From an uncultured Prevotella sp. (GTDB lineage: Bacteria; Bacteroidota; Bacteroidia; Bacteroidales; Bacteroidaceae): a DNA stretch of 15,593 nt. The notes beneath the pieces were generated by a model. The model saw nothing but the letters and a program-made list of their open reading frames with translations. It did no database searches and was not told the origin of the DNA. Position 1 is the stretch's first letter. Every line of letters begins with the position of its first letter. The stretch spans positions 1 to 15,593 of the forward strand of contig CALBJK010000199.1 in assembly GCA_937892695.1 (NCBI GenBank). Direction: 5' to 3'. Made by a program: the position numbers and the translations under genes. Positions 1 through 6,680 of the stretch are shown in pieces.

Positions 1-154
1 CTTCATAATAAGGACACAAAAATGTACCAAGTTATTTTTTAATCATTACTAAACATAATATCATTACTGAACCGGTAAACAATCCTCTGCGCTGTTGATA
101 GCGTGGGGGATTTTAGTAGTGTTGAGTGTTAGTGGTTAATGTTCAGCTGCGAGC

Positions 155-283
155 ATCCAGTAGAGACGACACTCCGGTGCGTCTCCTACCCACGAAGAAA
201 CAATTTCGCGGTTTTTCCAAAAATAAAGTGGAGGCAGGGCTGCTTGGGAGACGCACCGAAGTGTCGTCTCTACTATGGATGTT
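155..283. repeat. Inverted pair of REP-like hairpin repeats
   Basis: Two copies of the same unit lie in opposite orientation. Copy one (160-189) has arms GAGACG (163-168) and CGTCTC (180-185). Copy two (248-273) has the same arms around a CGAA loop. The reverse complement of copy two, with its flanking CATCCA, matches copy one almost base for base over about 33 bp. Each copy is itself a hairpin, so the pair resembles a REPIN or small MITE-like element. The spacer of about 60 bp shows no gene. Confidence 0.7.
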
Positions 284-304
284 CGTGGATGTCATATCTG
301 TTTA

Positions 305-331
305 GGAGATGCAACGAAGTGACGTAATCTC
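305..331. repeat. Degenerate third copy of the hairpin repeat
   Basis: The stretch starting GGAGATGCAACGAAGTGACG is a diverged direct copy of the unit at 247-273. It keeps the CGAAGTG core and closing arms GAGAT/ATCTC, and a GTGGAT-like flank follows as in copy two. Inner pairing has decayed. Confidence 0.5.
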
Positions 332-406
332 TAAGTTGGGTGCCCGTGGATTAAAATAAAATATACGGTGGTTGCTCGCCGACGAAATTTATTTTTGTGT
401 GGCGGC

Positions 407-431
407 GGACGCACGAGCCGTGCGTCCCTAC
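407..431. repeat. Perfect palindromic repeat GGACGCACG-AGC-CGTGCGTCC
   Basis: A perfect 9-bp stem (407-415 with 419-427) encloses a 3-base loop and is followed by CTAC, as in the neighbouring repeats. It shares the GACGCAC core with the copies at 160-189 and 248-273, so it is probably another member of the same family. There is no T-run next to it, so a terminator role is unlikely. Confidence 0.6.
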
Positions 432-468
432 AGGGAAGGGACACACAAAGGTATTGAAAAATAGATTG

Positions 469-504
469 AAAAGGGGACTGTGACAATCGTCGCAGTCCCC
501 TTTT
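469..504 (-). terminator. Intrinsic terminator of pta-ackA
   Basis: AAAAGGGGACTG (469-480) pairs with CAGTCCCCTTTT (493-504). The stem continues inward to an AATC loop with a single G-T pair. On the minus strand it ends in TTTTCAA, about 47 nt past the ackA stop. The A/T flanks make it potentially bidirectional. A smaller perfect hairpin, CCCGAC-AAT-GTCGGG (518-532), sits between it and the ackA stop. Confidence 0.85.
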
Positions 505-550
505 CGTATAAGACAATCCCGACAATGTCGGGCTGAGCCTTAGGTCATTA

Positions 551-1750
551 TTACTTCTTGAGCAGAGCCATGGTGTCCTTGGCAATCATCAGCTCCTCGT
601 CGGTAGGAATGACGCAAACTGTAACCTTGGAGTCGGGGGTCGAAATGACGGCTTCTTCGCCACGGACAGAATTGTTCTTCTCTGCGTCCATCTTCACACC
701 GAGGAACTCCAGACCCGAGCACGACTCCAGACGGGTGCTGGCCTGGTTCTCGCCTACGCCGGCTGTCCATACGATGATGTCCACACCGCCCATAGCGGCA
801 GCGTAAGCTCCGATATATTTCTTGATGCGGTAGTTGTACATCTTCAGTGCGAGCTGCGAACGCTTGTCACCTTTTTCGGCTGCAGCACTCACCTCGCGCA
901 TGTCAGACGACACGCCAGAGATACCGAGCAGACCACTCTCCTTGTTGAGAAAGTCGGCCATTTCCTGCGGTTTCTTGCCGAGTTTCTCCATCAGATAGGT
1001 TACGGCAGAAGGGTCGATGTCGCCCGAACGGCTGCCCATCATCACTCCGGCCAGAGGAGTCAGACCCATAGAAGTGTCGACACACTTGCCGAACTGCACG
1101 GCAGCGACGCTCGCACCGTTGCCTATATGGCAGGTGATGATGCGCTGGGTCTTGATGTCACGACCCAGATATTCGCAAACGCGCTGAGAAACATAGCGGT
1201 GACTCGTTCCGTGGAAACCGTAACGGCGCACGTGATACTTCTCGTAAAGCTCGTAAGGCACAGCGTAGAGGTAAGCATAGTCGGGCATGGTGCTGTGGAA
1301 GGCATTGTCGAACACGCACACCTGAGGCACATTGGGCATGAGATGGTCTACAGCACGCAGACCTTTCAGATGGCCGGCGTTGTGAACCGGAGCGAGGTCG
1401 CACAGACTCTCGATTCCGTCCTCCACGCTCTTGTCTACGATGACGCTCTTCTCGAAGAGGTCGCCGCCCTGCACGATGCGGTGGCCTACGGCACTGATTT
1501 CGTCGAGGCTCTTTATTGCGCCTATCTCCGGGTCGGTGAGCAGACTGAACACGAAATTGACACCCTCCTTATGGTCGGGCATGTCGTGCATAATCTTCTT
1601 TTTCTCTCCGCCGGGCAGCGTCACTTTGACGAAAGCCTCGTCCAGACCGATACGTTCTGCCACGCCCTGAGCCATGACAGAGTGGTCGTCCATGTTGTAC
1701 AGTTTGTATTTGATAGATGAACTACCGCAGTTCAGTACTAATATTTTCAT
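551..1750 (-). CDS. ackA: Acetate kinase
   Basis: The product transfers phosphate from acetyl phosphate to ADP, giving acetate and ATP, in the cytoplasm; it is the last step of acetate fermentation. The protein is 399 aa, the usual length for the family. The N-terminal phosphate-binding segment NCGSSSIKY is present with Asn7. Residues known to be catalytic in Methanosarcina thermophila AckA occur at the same numbers: Arg91 (GHRIVQGG), Asp148 (VFDNAFH), His180 (GFHGTSH) and Arg241 (MGSRSGDID). The nucleotide-binding motifs HIGNGAS and TAGVGENQ are also present. The ATG at 1750 starts directly with the conserved KILVLNCG strand, so the start is secure. The gene lies 20 bp after pta on the same strand, in the usual pta-ackA operon order, and a terminator follows. 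Confidence 0.97.
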   Translation of the reverse strand: MKILVLNCGSSSIKYKLYNMDDHSVMAQGVAERIGLDEAFVKVTLPGGEKKKIMHDMPDHKEGVNFVFSLLTDPEIGAIKSLDEISAVGHRIVQGGDLFEKSVIVDKSVEDGIESLCDLAPVHNAGHLKGLRAVDHLMPNVPQVCVFDNAFHSTMPDYAYLYAVPYELYEKYHVRRYGFHGTSHRYVSQRVCEYLGRDIKTQRIITCHIGNGASVAAVQFGKCVDTSMGLTPLAGVMMGSRSGDIDPSAVTYLMEKLGKKPQEMADFLNKESGLLGISGVSSDMREVSAAAEKGDKRSQLALKMYNYRIKKYIGAYAAAMGGVDIIVWTAGVGENQASTRLESCSGLEFLGVKMDAEKNNSVRGEEAVISTPDSKVTVCVIPTDEELMIAKDTMALLKK

Positions 1751-1770
1751 ATTCCGAATTTTATATTTGT

Positions 1771-2787
1771 CTATTTAGAACGTTTTGCGTCCTGGGCCTG
1801 ACAAGCGGTGATAGCTACCATATAGTAGATGTCGTCTACCGAGCATCCACGACTGAGGTCATTCACCGGACGTGCGATGCCCTGGAGAATCGGGCCGATA
1901 GCCTTGGCTTCGCCCAGACGCTGCACAAGCTTGTAAGATATGTTGCCCACTTCGAGGTTAGGCACAACCAAGACATTGGCGTGACCGGCAATCTTGCTGC
2001 CCGGAGCCTTCTTCTCGCCTACAGCCGGAACGAGGGCTGCATCGGCCTGGAGTTCGCCGTCGAGCTGGAGCGACGGAGCCATCTCGTGAGCCAGACGTGT
2101 GGCTTCCACCACCTTGTCTACCACCTCGTGCTTTGCGCTGCCGTGGGTAGAGAAGCTCAGCATAGCCACCTTGGGTTCTTTCACGCCTGCTATGACGCGG
2201 GCGGTCTCTGCCGTGCAGACAGCAATCTGAGCCAGTTGCTCGGCTGTAGGAACGGGCGTTACAGCCACGTCACCCATCACGAAGATGCCGTCTTCGCCAT
2301 ACTGGTGCTCCTTGGTGATAAGCAGCATGGCTCCGCTGACACACGTAACACCGGGTGCGCATTTGATAATCTGCAATGCAGGACGAAGCGTATCGCCCGT
2401 GGTGCTGAGCGCACCGCTTATCTGTCCGTCAGCTTCTTCGCACTTGATAATCATGCAGCCGAGGTAGAGAGGATTCTTCACAAGCTCGCGTGCCTGTTCG
2501 ATTGTCATTCCCTTCTTCTTGCGCAATTCAGCCAGACGCTCTGCATACTCCTCACTCTTAGGATTGTTCAGAGGGTCTACGATAGTCGCCTCGCCGACAT
2601 GGGTGAGTCCCCACTTCTCTGCAAGCGATTTGATTTCGTCAGGATTGCCGATAAGAATGATGTCAGCGATGCCGTCGGCCAGGACACGGTCGGCAGCACG
2701 AAGCGTGCGCTCCTCAGTAGCTTCTGGAAGCACGATGCGCTGTTTGTCGCTCTTCGCGCGCTCAATGATTTTCTGTAATAAATCCAT
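1771..2787 (-). CDS. pta: Phosphate acetyltransferase (short form)
   Basis: The product converts acetyl-CoA and phosphate to acetyl phosphate and CoA, feeding the acetate kinase encoded next. At 338 aa it is the short single-domain type, without the N-terminal DRTGG/AAA extension of enterobacterial Pta. The signature SGALSTTGDTLRPALQI and the C-terminal SRGCSVDDIYYMVAITACQA are clear. Ser312, Arg313 and Asp319 have the spacing of the catalytic Ser309/Arg310/Asp316 of Methanosarcina Pta. The start at 2787 (MDLLQKIIERAKSDKQRIVLPE) matches the family N-terminus. A Bacteroidota-like promoter lies about 40 bp upstream. The gene is divergent from the acetyltransferase-like gene at 3041. Confidence 0.96.
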   Translation of the reverse strand: MDLLQKIIERAKSDKQRIVLPEATEERTLRAADRVLADGIADIILIGNPDEIKSLAEKWGLTHVGEATIVDPLNNPKSEEYAERLAELRKKKGMTIEQARELVKNPLYLGCMIIKCEEADGQISGALSTTGDTLRPALQIIKCAPGVTCVSGAMLLITKEHQYGEDGIFVMGDVAVTPVPTAEQLAQIAVCTAETARVIAGVKEPKVAMLSFSTHGSAKHEVVDKVVEATRLAHEMAPSLQLDGELQADAALVPAVGEKKAPGSKIAGHANVLVVPNLEVGNISYKLVQRLGEAKAIGPILQGIARPVNDLSRGCSVDDIYYMVAITACQAQDAKRSK

Positions 2788-2825
2788 AGCTATTTAAAAA
2801 TATGTATTTTGAAACTTACACTTTG

Positions 2826-2855
2826 CAAAATTAAGCAAATAAATTGAGTGGCAAT
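2826..2855 (-). promoter_or_regulatory. Predicted pta-ackA promoter (Bacteroidota type)
   Basis: On the minus strand a perfect -7 element TAATTTTG (2826-2833) is preceded, 18 bp away, by ATTG (2852-2855), which is 3 of 4 matches to the -33 TTTG. The spacing is one base below the usual 19-21. It lies 38 bp upstream of the pta start. Confidence 0.5.
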
Positions 2856-2858
2856 CAG

Positions 2859-2885
2859 TTTGACGACGTTTTTTTAGTATTTTTG
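2859..2885 (+). promoter_or_regulatory. Possible promoter of the DUF2156-GNAT gene
   Basis: A -7-like TATTTTTG (2878-2885) matches TAnnTTTG. The nearest TTTG (2859-2862) is only 15 bp upstream, shorter than the usual 19-21, so the call is tentative. If it is used, the transcript has a leader of about 150 nt. It would sit back to back with the pta promoter. Confidence 0.35.
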
Positions 2886-2904
2886 CAGTTGGTAAATTCA
2901 CCGC

Positions 2905-3040
2905 CGCCATATAGAGGGCAAGACGGCTTACTTACCGTCAGCCGAAAAGGCGGGAAAGCCTGGCGCAACGGCACAAAGGCGATGCATGACAAGCACGACG
3001 GCCGCCAGAGCGCGACAACGCCGATAAGAAACCCTTCACT
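2905..3040 (+). other. GC-rich structured leader region
   Basis: The 5' region of the 3041 gene is far more GC-rich than other intergenic stretches here. It holds several possible stems: GACGG/CCGTC (2922-2926 with 2935-2939, 8-nt loop), GCC/GGC (2941-2943 with 2949-2951), AGGC/GCCT (2948-2951 with 2958-2961) and CTGGCG/CGCCAG (2960-2965 with 3003-3008). Some share bases and so exclude each other. I compared it by eye with TPP, cobalamin, FMN and c-di-GMP riboswitch cores and saw no match. A short open frame across it (2844-3044) looks spurious. Confidence 0.35.
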
Positions 3041-4810
3041 ATGATAAAATTCAAGGACATAACCACTGCTGACAGGCAGATCATACAACGCTTCACGCTA
3101 TGGGGCGAACGCCAGAACTGCGACCTCTCGTTCTCCAATCTAATAAGCTGGAGATTTCTCTATAACACCCAATACGCCATCGTCGACGACTTCCTTGTAT
3201 TCCGATTCTACAGGGGACGGCACTTGGCTTACATGATGCCGGTGGCCAAACCCAGACAGGACGAAGAGGGCAACTTCCTTAAAGTGAAACCTCAGGAAGA
3301 ATGCTCGCCAGAGGTAATCAAAGCCATACGCGAAGACGCCATAGCCATGGGACACCCTTTCCTGATGCTCGGCGTGTGCAACTACATGAGGGACATTATA
3401 GAGGACGCTTTCCCCGACACGTTCGACATAAAACCAGACCGCGACTTTGCCGACTACATATATGAACGTGAAAAACTGACAAACCTATCAGGCAAGAAAT
3501 TACAGAGCAAACGCAACCACATAAACAAATTCAAGTCGCTCTACCCCGACTACAAATACCGCGAACTGACAGCCGAACTCATACCCCAGTGTCTGGAACT
3601 GGAACGCCAATGGCGCACGGTGTCGAAGGACGACGGCGACACAACAGACCTAGACGAAGGTCTGTCAGAAGAACTGCGGTCGATGACCCGCGCCTTCAAC
3701 AACTGGGACGAGTTGGGACTCACCGGCGGCACTATATGGGTAGACGACAAGCTCGTGGCGTTCACCTTCGGCTGTCCCATAAACCAGTCGACATTCGACG
3801 TGTGCGTGGAAAAGGCTGACGTAAACTATGAAGGGGCCTTCACCATAATCAACCAGGAATTTGTACGCCACCTGCCCGAACAGTATTTCTATATCAACCG
3901 CGAAGAGGACATGGGCGACGAAGGACTCAGACGTGCCAAGCTGTCGTATAAACCAGACATTCTGCTCGAAAAGAACGTCGTCATGGAACGTCAGCCCTTG
4001 GCCGACTTCATGGACGAGAAAACAATCCACGAAGAGACACGCGAGCTTTGGCGGACGGTGTTCGGCGACCCCGAAGCATTTATCGACCTCTACTTCAGCC
4101 GCGTCTACCACAGCGACCTCAACGTCACATGCCAGATAGGCCGTCACGTGGCCGCCGCCTTGCAGACCCTGCCCTACACCATGCTCTGCCACGGACACGA
4201 GATAGAAACCGCATATATAAGCGGCGTATGCACACGCCCCGACATCCGCAGGCAGAACATAGGCGACAACCTGATGCAGCAAGCCCACTTCCGGCTATAC
4301 TACCGTCACTGCGTAGCGGCCACACTCATACCGGCCGAAGAATGGCTGTACGAATGGTACGCCAAGTGCGGCTACGCACGCTGCATCACCTGCACACCGC
4401 CACCGGCCGACCCGCGTACCACGTCGTTTGACGACTTTGACAAGGCACAAAGGTCGCTTCCCTGCGTGTTGCTCCATGACAGCGAAGGCTACGACATCAT
4501 ACGCGAAGACATACGTCTGGCCGGCGAGGCATACCGACCAGCCGAAAAGAACATCGGCGCGATGCTACGCATAATCAACGCCCTAAAGGCTTTACAGCTC
4601 TACGCCTCGCTCCACAGCGATGCAAAAATGACAATACGCGTACACGGCGACCAGCACATACCGATGAACAATGCCTATTTTGTTCTGGCAGACGGCAATG
4701 CCAGACAGACTGACGAGCCTGACAACGAAGCCAGAGTGATGGGCATCGTCGAGCTGGCCGAATTCATCTTCGGCGACGAAGATGCAAGGATGAACCTCAT
4801 GCTCAATTAG
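3041..4810 (+). CDS. DUF2156 / GNAT / SCP2-like fusion protein (Eis-like)
   Basis: This 589-aa cytoplasmic protein has no signal peptide or membrane segment. Residues 1 to about 315 resemble DUF2156, the LPG-synthase C domain: FKDITTADRQIIQRF at the start, a KKLQSKRNHINKFK stretch, and EDMGDEGLRRAKLSYKP near 290-308. From about 328 to 465 a GNAT fold follows, with an acetyl-CoA loop of the RRQNIGDNLM type near 402-411 after the strand YISGVCTRP. The last ~100 residues (MLRIINALKALQLYA onward) look like the SCP2-like tail of Eis-type acetyltransferases. DUF2156 in MprF transfers aminoacyl groups from tRNA to lipid, but here there is no flippase and the acceptor is unknown. It may be a fusion of two usually separate proteins. 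It is divergent from pta-ackA, which uses the same acetyl-CoA pool. Domain calls are by eye. Confidence 0.8.
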   Translation: MIKFKDITTADRQIIQRFTLWGERQNCDLSFSNLISWRFLYNTQYAIVDDFLVFRFYRGRHLAYMMPVAKPRQDEEGNFLKVKPQEECSPEVIKAIREDAIAMGHPFLMLGVCNYMRDIIEDAFPDTFDIKPDRDFADYIYEREKLTNLSGKKLQSKRNHINKFKSLYPDYKYRELTAELIPQCLELERQWRTVSKDDGDTTDLDEGLSEELRSMTRAFNNWDELGLTGGTIWVDDKLVAFTFGCPINQSTFDVCVEKADVNYEGAFTIINQEFVRHLPEQYFYINREEDMGDEGLRRAKLSYKPDILLEKNVVMERQPLADFMDEKTIHEETRELWRTVFGDPEAFIDLYFSRVYHSDLNVTCQIGRHVAAALQTLPYTMLCHGHEIETAYISGVCTRPDIRRQNIGDNLMQQAHFRLYYRHCVAATLIPAEEWLYEWYAKCGYARCITCTPPPADPRTTSFDDFDKAQRSLPCVLLHDSEGYDIIREDIRLAGEAYRPAEKNIGAMLRIINALKALQLYASLHSDAKMTIRVHGDQHIPMNNAYFVLADGNARQTDEPDNEARVMGIVELAEFIFGDEDARMNLMLN

Positions 4811-4841
4811 ATTGAATTTCATACTTAATAAATAAAACGGC

Positions 4842-4885
4842 AACCCATTGCTGCGAAAACGCATTTCCGGCAATGGGTTTTCTTT
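4842..4885 (+). terminator. Terminator of the DUF2156-GNAT gene
   Basis: AACCCATTGC (4842-4851) pairs with GCAATGGGTT (4870-4879), and TTCTTTT follows. An inner perfect hairpin TGCG-AAAA-CGCA (4852-4863) sits in the loop. It lies 31 nt past the stop codon. Confidence 0.85.
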
Positions 4886-5251
4886 TGTTACGAAACAAAA
4901 GCAGTATACTAAAATATGTACTCAGAATGAAGATATGAACTTCTTGTGAACTGCAAAAAGTCCCATTTCATCGTGATTGGTTCCATATCAGGATATGAAA
5001 CCGTAACCACGGTCTTCCGATATGCAAGCAGTTATGTAACAATTTGGTTTACAGCATATTGCGGAATGATGCTTTTCAGCTTCTAAAAAGCACCGTTTCA
5101 TCGTCTGATATGCCGCGTTTCGGAACGCGAAACGCGGCATATTGCGTTACAATAACGGGCATATTGGAAAACGACGGGTGACTGGTGCCCAAAATCATAA
5201 AACAGGTTTCAATCCGTAAGCAGCTTTGGGCAATGTTTGGTTCCGGGCATA
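4886..5251. other. Non-coding region with several palindromes
   Basis: No gene is recognised here. The stretch repeatedly uses CATAT/GATATG words. It holds a perfect palindrome CATATC-AG-GATATG (4984-4997), a small hairpin ACCGT-AACC-ACGGT (5000-5013) and the long hairpin at 5108-5142. TTTCATCGT occurs twice, near 4966 and near 5094. Confidence 0.5.
5108..5142. repeat. Perfect 15-bp hairpin, not a terminator
   Basis: ATATGCCGCGTTTCG (5108-5122) pairs perfectly with CGAAACGCGGCATAT (5128-5142) around the loop GAACG. It is followed by TGCGTTAC, with no T-run on either strand. It lies between two convergent terminators, outside any obvious transcript. Confidence 0.75.
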
Positions 5252-5287
5252 ATAAAAAGCCCAGACAACATACAAAATCCGGGCTTT
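5252..5287 (-). terminator. Terminator of the stand-alone GDPD gene
   Basis: On the minus strand AAAGCCC (5281-5287) pairs with GGGCTTT (5256-5262), and TTATTATG follows. It lies about 38 nt past the stop at 5325. The loop is long (18 nt). Confidence 0.75.
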
Positions 5288-5324
5288 ACGTGTGTTTTTA
5301 GAATAGTAATAGAAAGCAACCGAA

Positions 5325-6425
5325 TTACTGATGTTCGGCGTAATATTTCTCTACTTCGACAGCTACGAGCGGATTGTTGGACGAGATGTAGTCGACACCG
5401 AGATTGGTCATTTCGGTCATGTCGGCCACTGTGTTTATTGTCCAAGCGTTTACGGTGAGACCTAAAGCATGGGCTTCGCTCACCCACTGGGGGTTGTCGC
5501 GCAATTCCTTTATATTGTAACTGAGTCCTCTGATACCGATGGAATGGGCTTTTTCCGGCGACATTCCGCCCTTCAGATAAACGACTTTGGCTTTAGGAGC
5601 CAGACGCAGAATCTCTTTCAGAGCCACCAGACTGAACGACGTGAACGAGACTCTGTCCAACAGTCCTGCCTCGCGTATGAGCTTTACAGCGGCATCTACT
5701 GCGGCGCGGTTGCGCTCGTCTGTAGAGTGTTCCTTGGTTTCGAGCACCAGACGGGTCTTGCTGTTCGGATGCTGCTTTATCACCTCGATGAGGTCGGACA
5801 GTTGGGGCAAGGTTTCGCCATTGCTCAGACGACAGTTCTTCAGCTCATCGTAGGTGGACGTTTCGATTACCTTGCCGTCGATGTCGTGGTTGTGATTGAT
5901 GACAAGATGGCCGTCGCGCGTAATCCAGTAGTCTGTCTCCGAGCCGTAGACGTTCATGTCGAGAGCCTTGGCCAGCGAATTCTGCGCCGAACCTTTAGTA
6001 TCCCAGAAACCGCGATGGGCTATTATCCCGACGGGGCGCGGCATTTTTCCAACCATCACTATGCGGTTGTTGCCAAGAGACTGTTCTAAGTTTCCACGGA
6101 CGAGCGTCATAGCATAGTCGCCCGTAACAAAGCCGTCTGGCAAGGTGACTGCCACACTGTCGGTACCGTGAAGACGAGTTGTCAGCTCTGTTGGACGGAC
6201 GAGCCGCGACTTAGATGTGAAGCGCAGACGGTCGCCATTGGCAAAACCTTTTCCTCCTATATAATAGGTACTACGCGGTGTTGCCGCCAAGCCTGTGAAG
6301 TATTTCACTTTGTAAATTTTGGTCTCACCGACCATTCCCTGCCCATTCTGAGCCTCAACTGTGCCGCCGCAAACACTGCACAGAGCAGCGAGCAACGCTG
6401 TACGAACTATGATTGTCTGTTTCAT
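5325..6425 (-). CDS. Secreted glycerophosphodiester phosphodiesterase with IPT-like N-domain
   Basis: The 366-aa product should hydrolyse glycerophosphodiesters to an alcohol and glycerol 3-phosphate, outside the inner membrane. A signal peptide (about 1-25, ending VEA-Q) is followed by a small beta domain at about 36-125 (YYIGGKGFANGDRLRF) resembling an IPT/TIG-like fold, then the GDPD barrel. The active-site set is visible: His137-Arg138 (AHRG), Glu163 and Asp165 (SETDYW), His178 (INHNHD) and Glu in LVLETKEH. Two departures from the usual GDPD pattern stand out: the PEN motif after HRG reads AQN (Gln148), and the residue after His178 is Asn instead of Asp. It is a clear paralogue of the C-terminal half of the 674-aa protein at 6681-8705. 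It has its own likely promoter and terminator. Confidence 0.9.
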   Translation of the reverse strand: MKQTIIVRTALLAALCSVCGGTVEAQNGQGMVGETKIYKVKYFTGLAATPRSTYYIGGKGFANGDRLRFTSKSRLVRPTELTTRLHGTDSVAVTLPDGFVTGDYAMTLVRGNLEQSLGNNRIVMVGKMPRPVGIIAHRGFWDTKGSAQNSLAKALDMNVYGSETDYWITRDGHLVINHNHDIDGKVIETSTYDELKNCRLSNGETLPQLSDLIEVIKQHPNSKTRLVLETKEHSTDERNRAAVDAAVKLIREAGLLDRVSFTSFSLVALKEILRLAPKAKVVYLKGGMSPEKAHSIGIRGLSYNIKELRDNPQWVSEAHALGLTVNAWTINTVADMTEMTNLGVDYISSNNPLVAVEVEKYYAEHQ

Positions 6426-6496
6426 TTCTTCCTATTCCTAATATTATTATTTCTCTCTGCCAGACTCACATCTGTGAAGACTTCGTCTGACGTTTG

Positions 6497-6504
6497 CAAA
6501 GGTA
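6497..6504 (-). promoter_or_regulatory. Likely -7 element for the stand-alone GDPD gene
   Basis: The minus strand reads TACCTTTG, a full match to TAnnTTTG, about 72 bp upstream of the start. The expected -33 position has only CCTG (2 of 4 matches), which could mean activator dependence. GTACGTAC overlaps the element. I do not see the TTGTA/TACAA pair found at the other promoters of the locus. Confidence 0.45.
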
Positions 6505-6580
6505 CGTACAAGGGGCATACTGTGCAGGGTGTTTTGTCTTGAAAAGGAAGAATAATGTCTATGAAATCTGGGAAAAGCAA

Positions 6581-6624
6581 AAAATAAAAGTCCGCTCCAG
6601 ACATCTTACACCCGAAGCGGACTT
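6581..6624 (-). terminator. Terminator of the LamG-GDPD gene
   Basis: AAGTCCGCT and AGCGGACTT (6588-6596 with 6616-6624) form a perfect 9-bp stem. On the minus strand it is followed by TTATTTTTT. It lies about 57 nt past the stop at 6681 and separates this gene from the GDPD gene at 6425. Confidence 0.85.
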
Positions 6625-6680
6625 GCCTTTCAGCCCAGATAATAAAAAAATTGTGATATTTTTTCAGACAGCATCCGTCA

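Larger units (their letters stand above)
1..468. other. Non-coding region with repeat cluster
   Basis: No convincing gene is seen here. The short open frames overlap repeat hairpins and have no domain-like composition. The first 140 bases are AT-rich and may be the upstream region of a gene outside the window. From about 155 to 431 the region holds a cluster of related hairpin repeats, listed separately. Confidence 0.6.

Noticed and set aside
139..327. 62-aa plus-strand open frame
   Set aside because: It runs through the inverted hairpin repeats and has an unnatural composition; it is not likely to be a gene.
155..431. CRISPR array
   Set aside because: The repeats are inverted, uneven in spacing and themselves palindromic, with no regular spacers and no cas genes.
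1127..2778. Long plus-strand open frames (197 and 353 aa) opposite ackA and pta
   Set aside because: They lie antisense to two certain genes, have no recognisable domain, and reflect codon bias of the real frames.
2905..3040. Cobalamin or c-di-GMP riboswitch
   Set aside because: Fragments such as GGGAAAGCC and GGGCAAG recall these RNAs, but the conserved cores and order are absent.
2844..3044. 66-aa plus-strand open frame in the leader of the DUF2156-GNAT gene
   Set aside because: It overlaps the predicted promoter and structured region and shows no protein-like pattern. A leader peptide cannot be fully excluded.
5469..6089. 206-aa plus-strand open frame opposite the GDPD gene
   Set aside because: It is antisense to a gene with intact catalytic motifs and shows no domain of its own.
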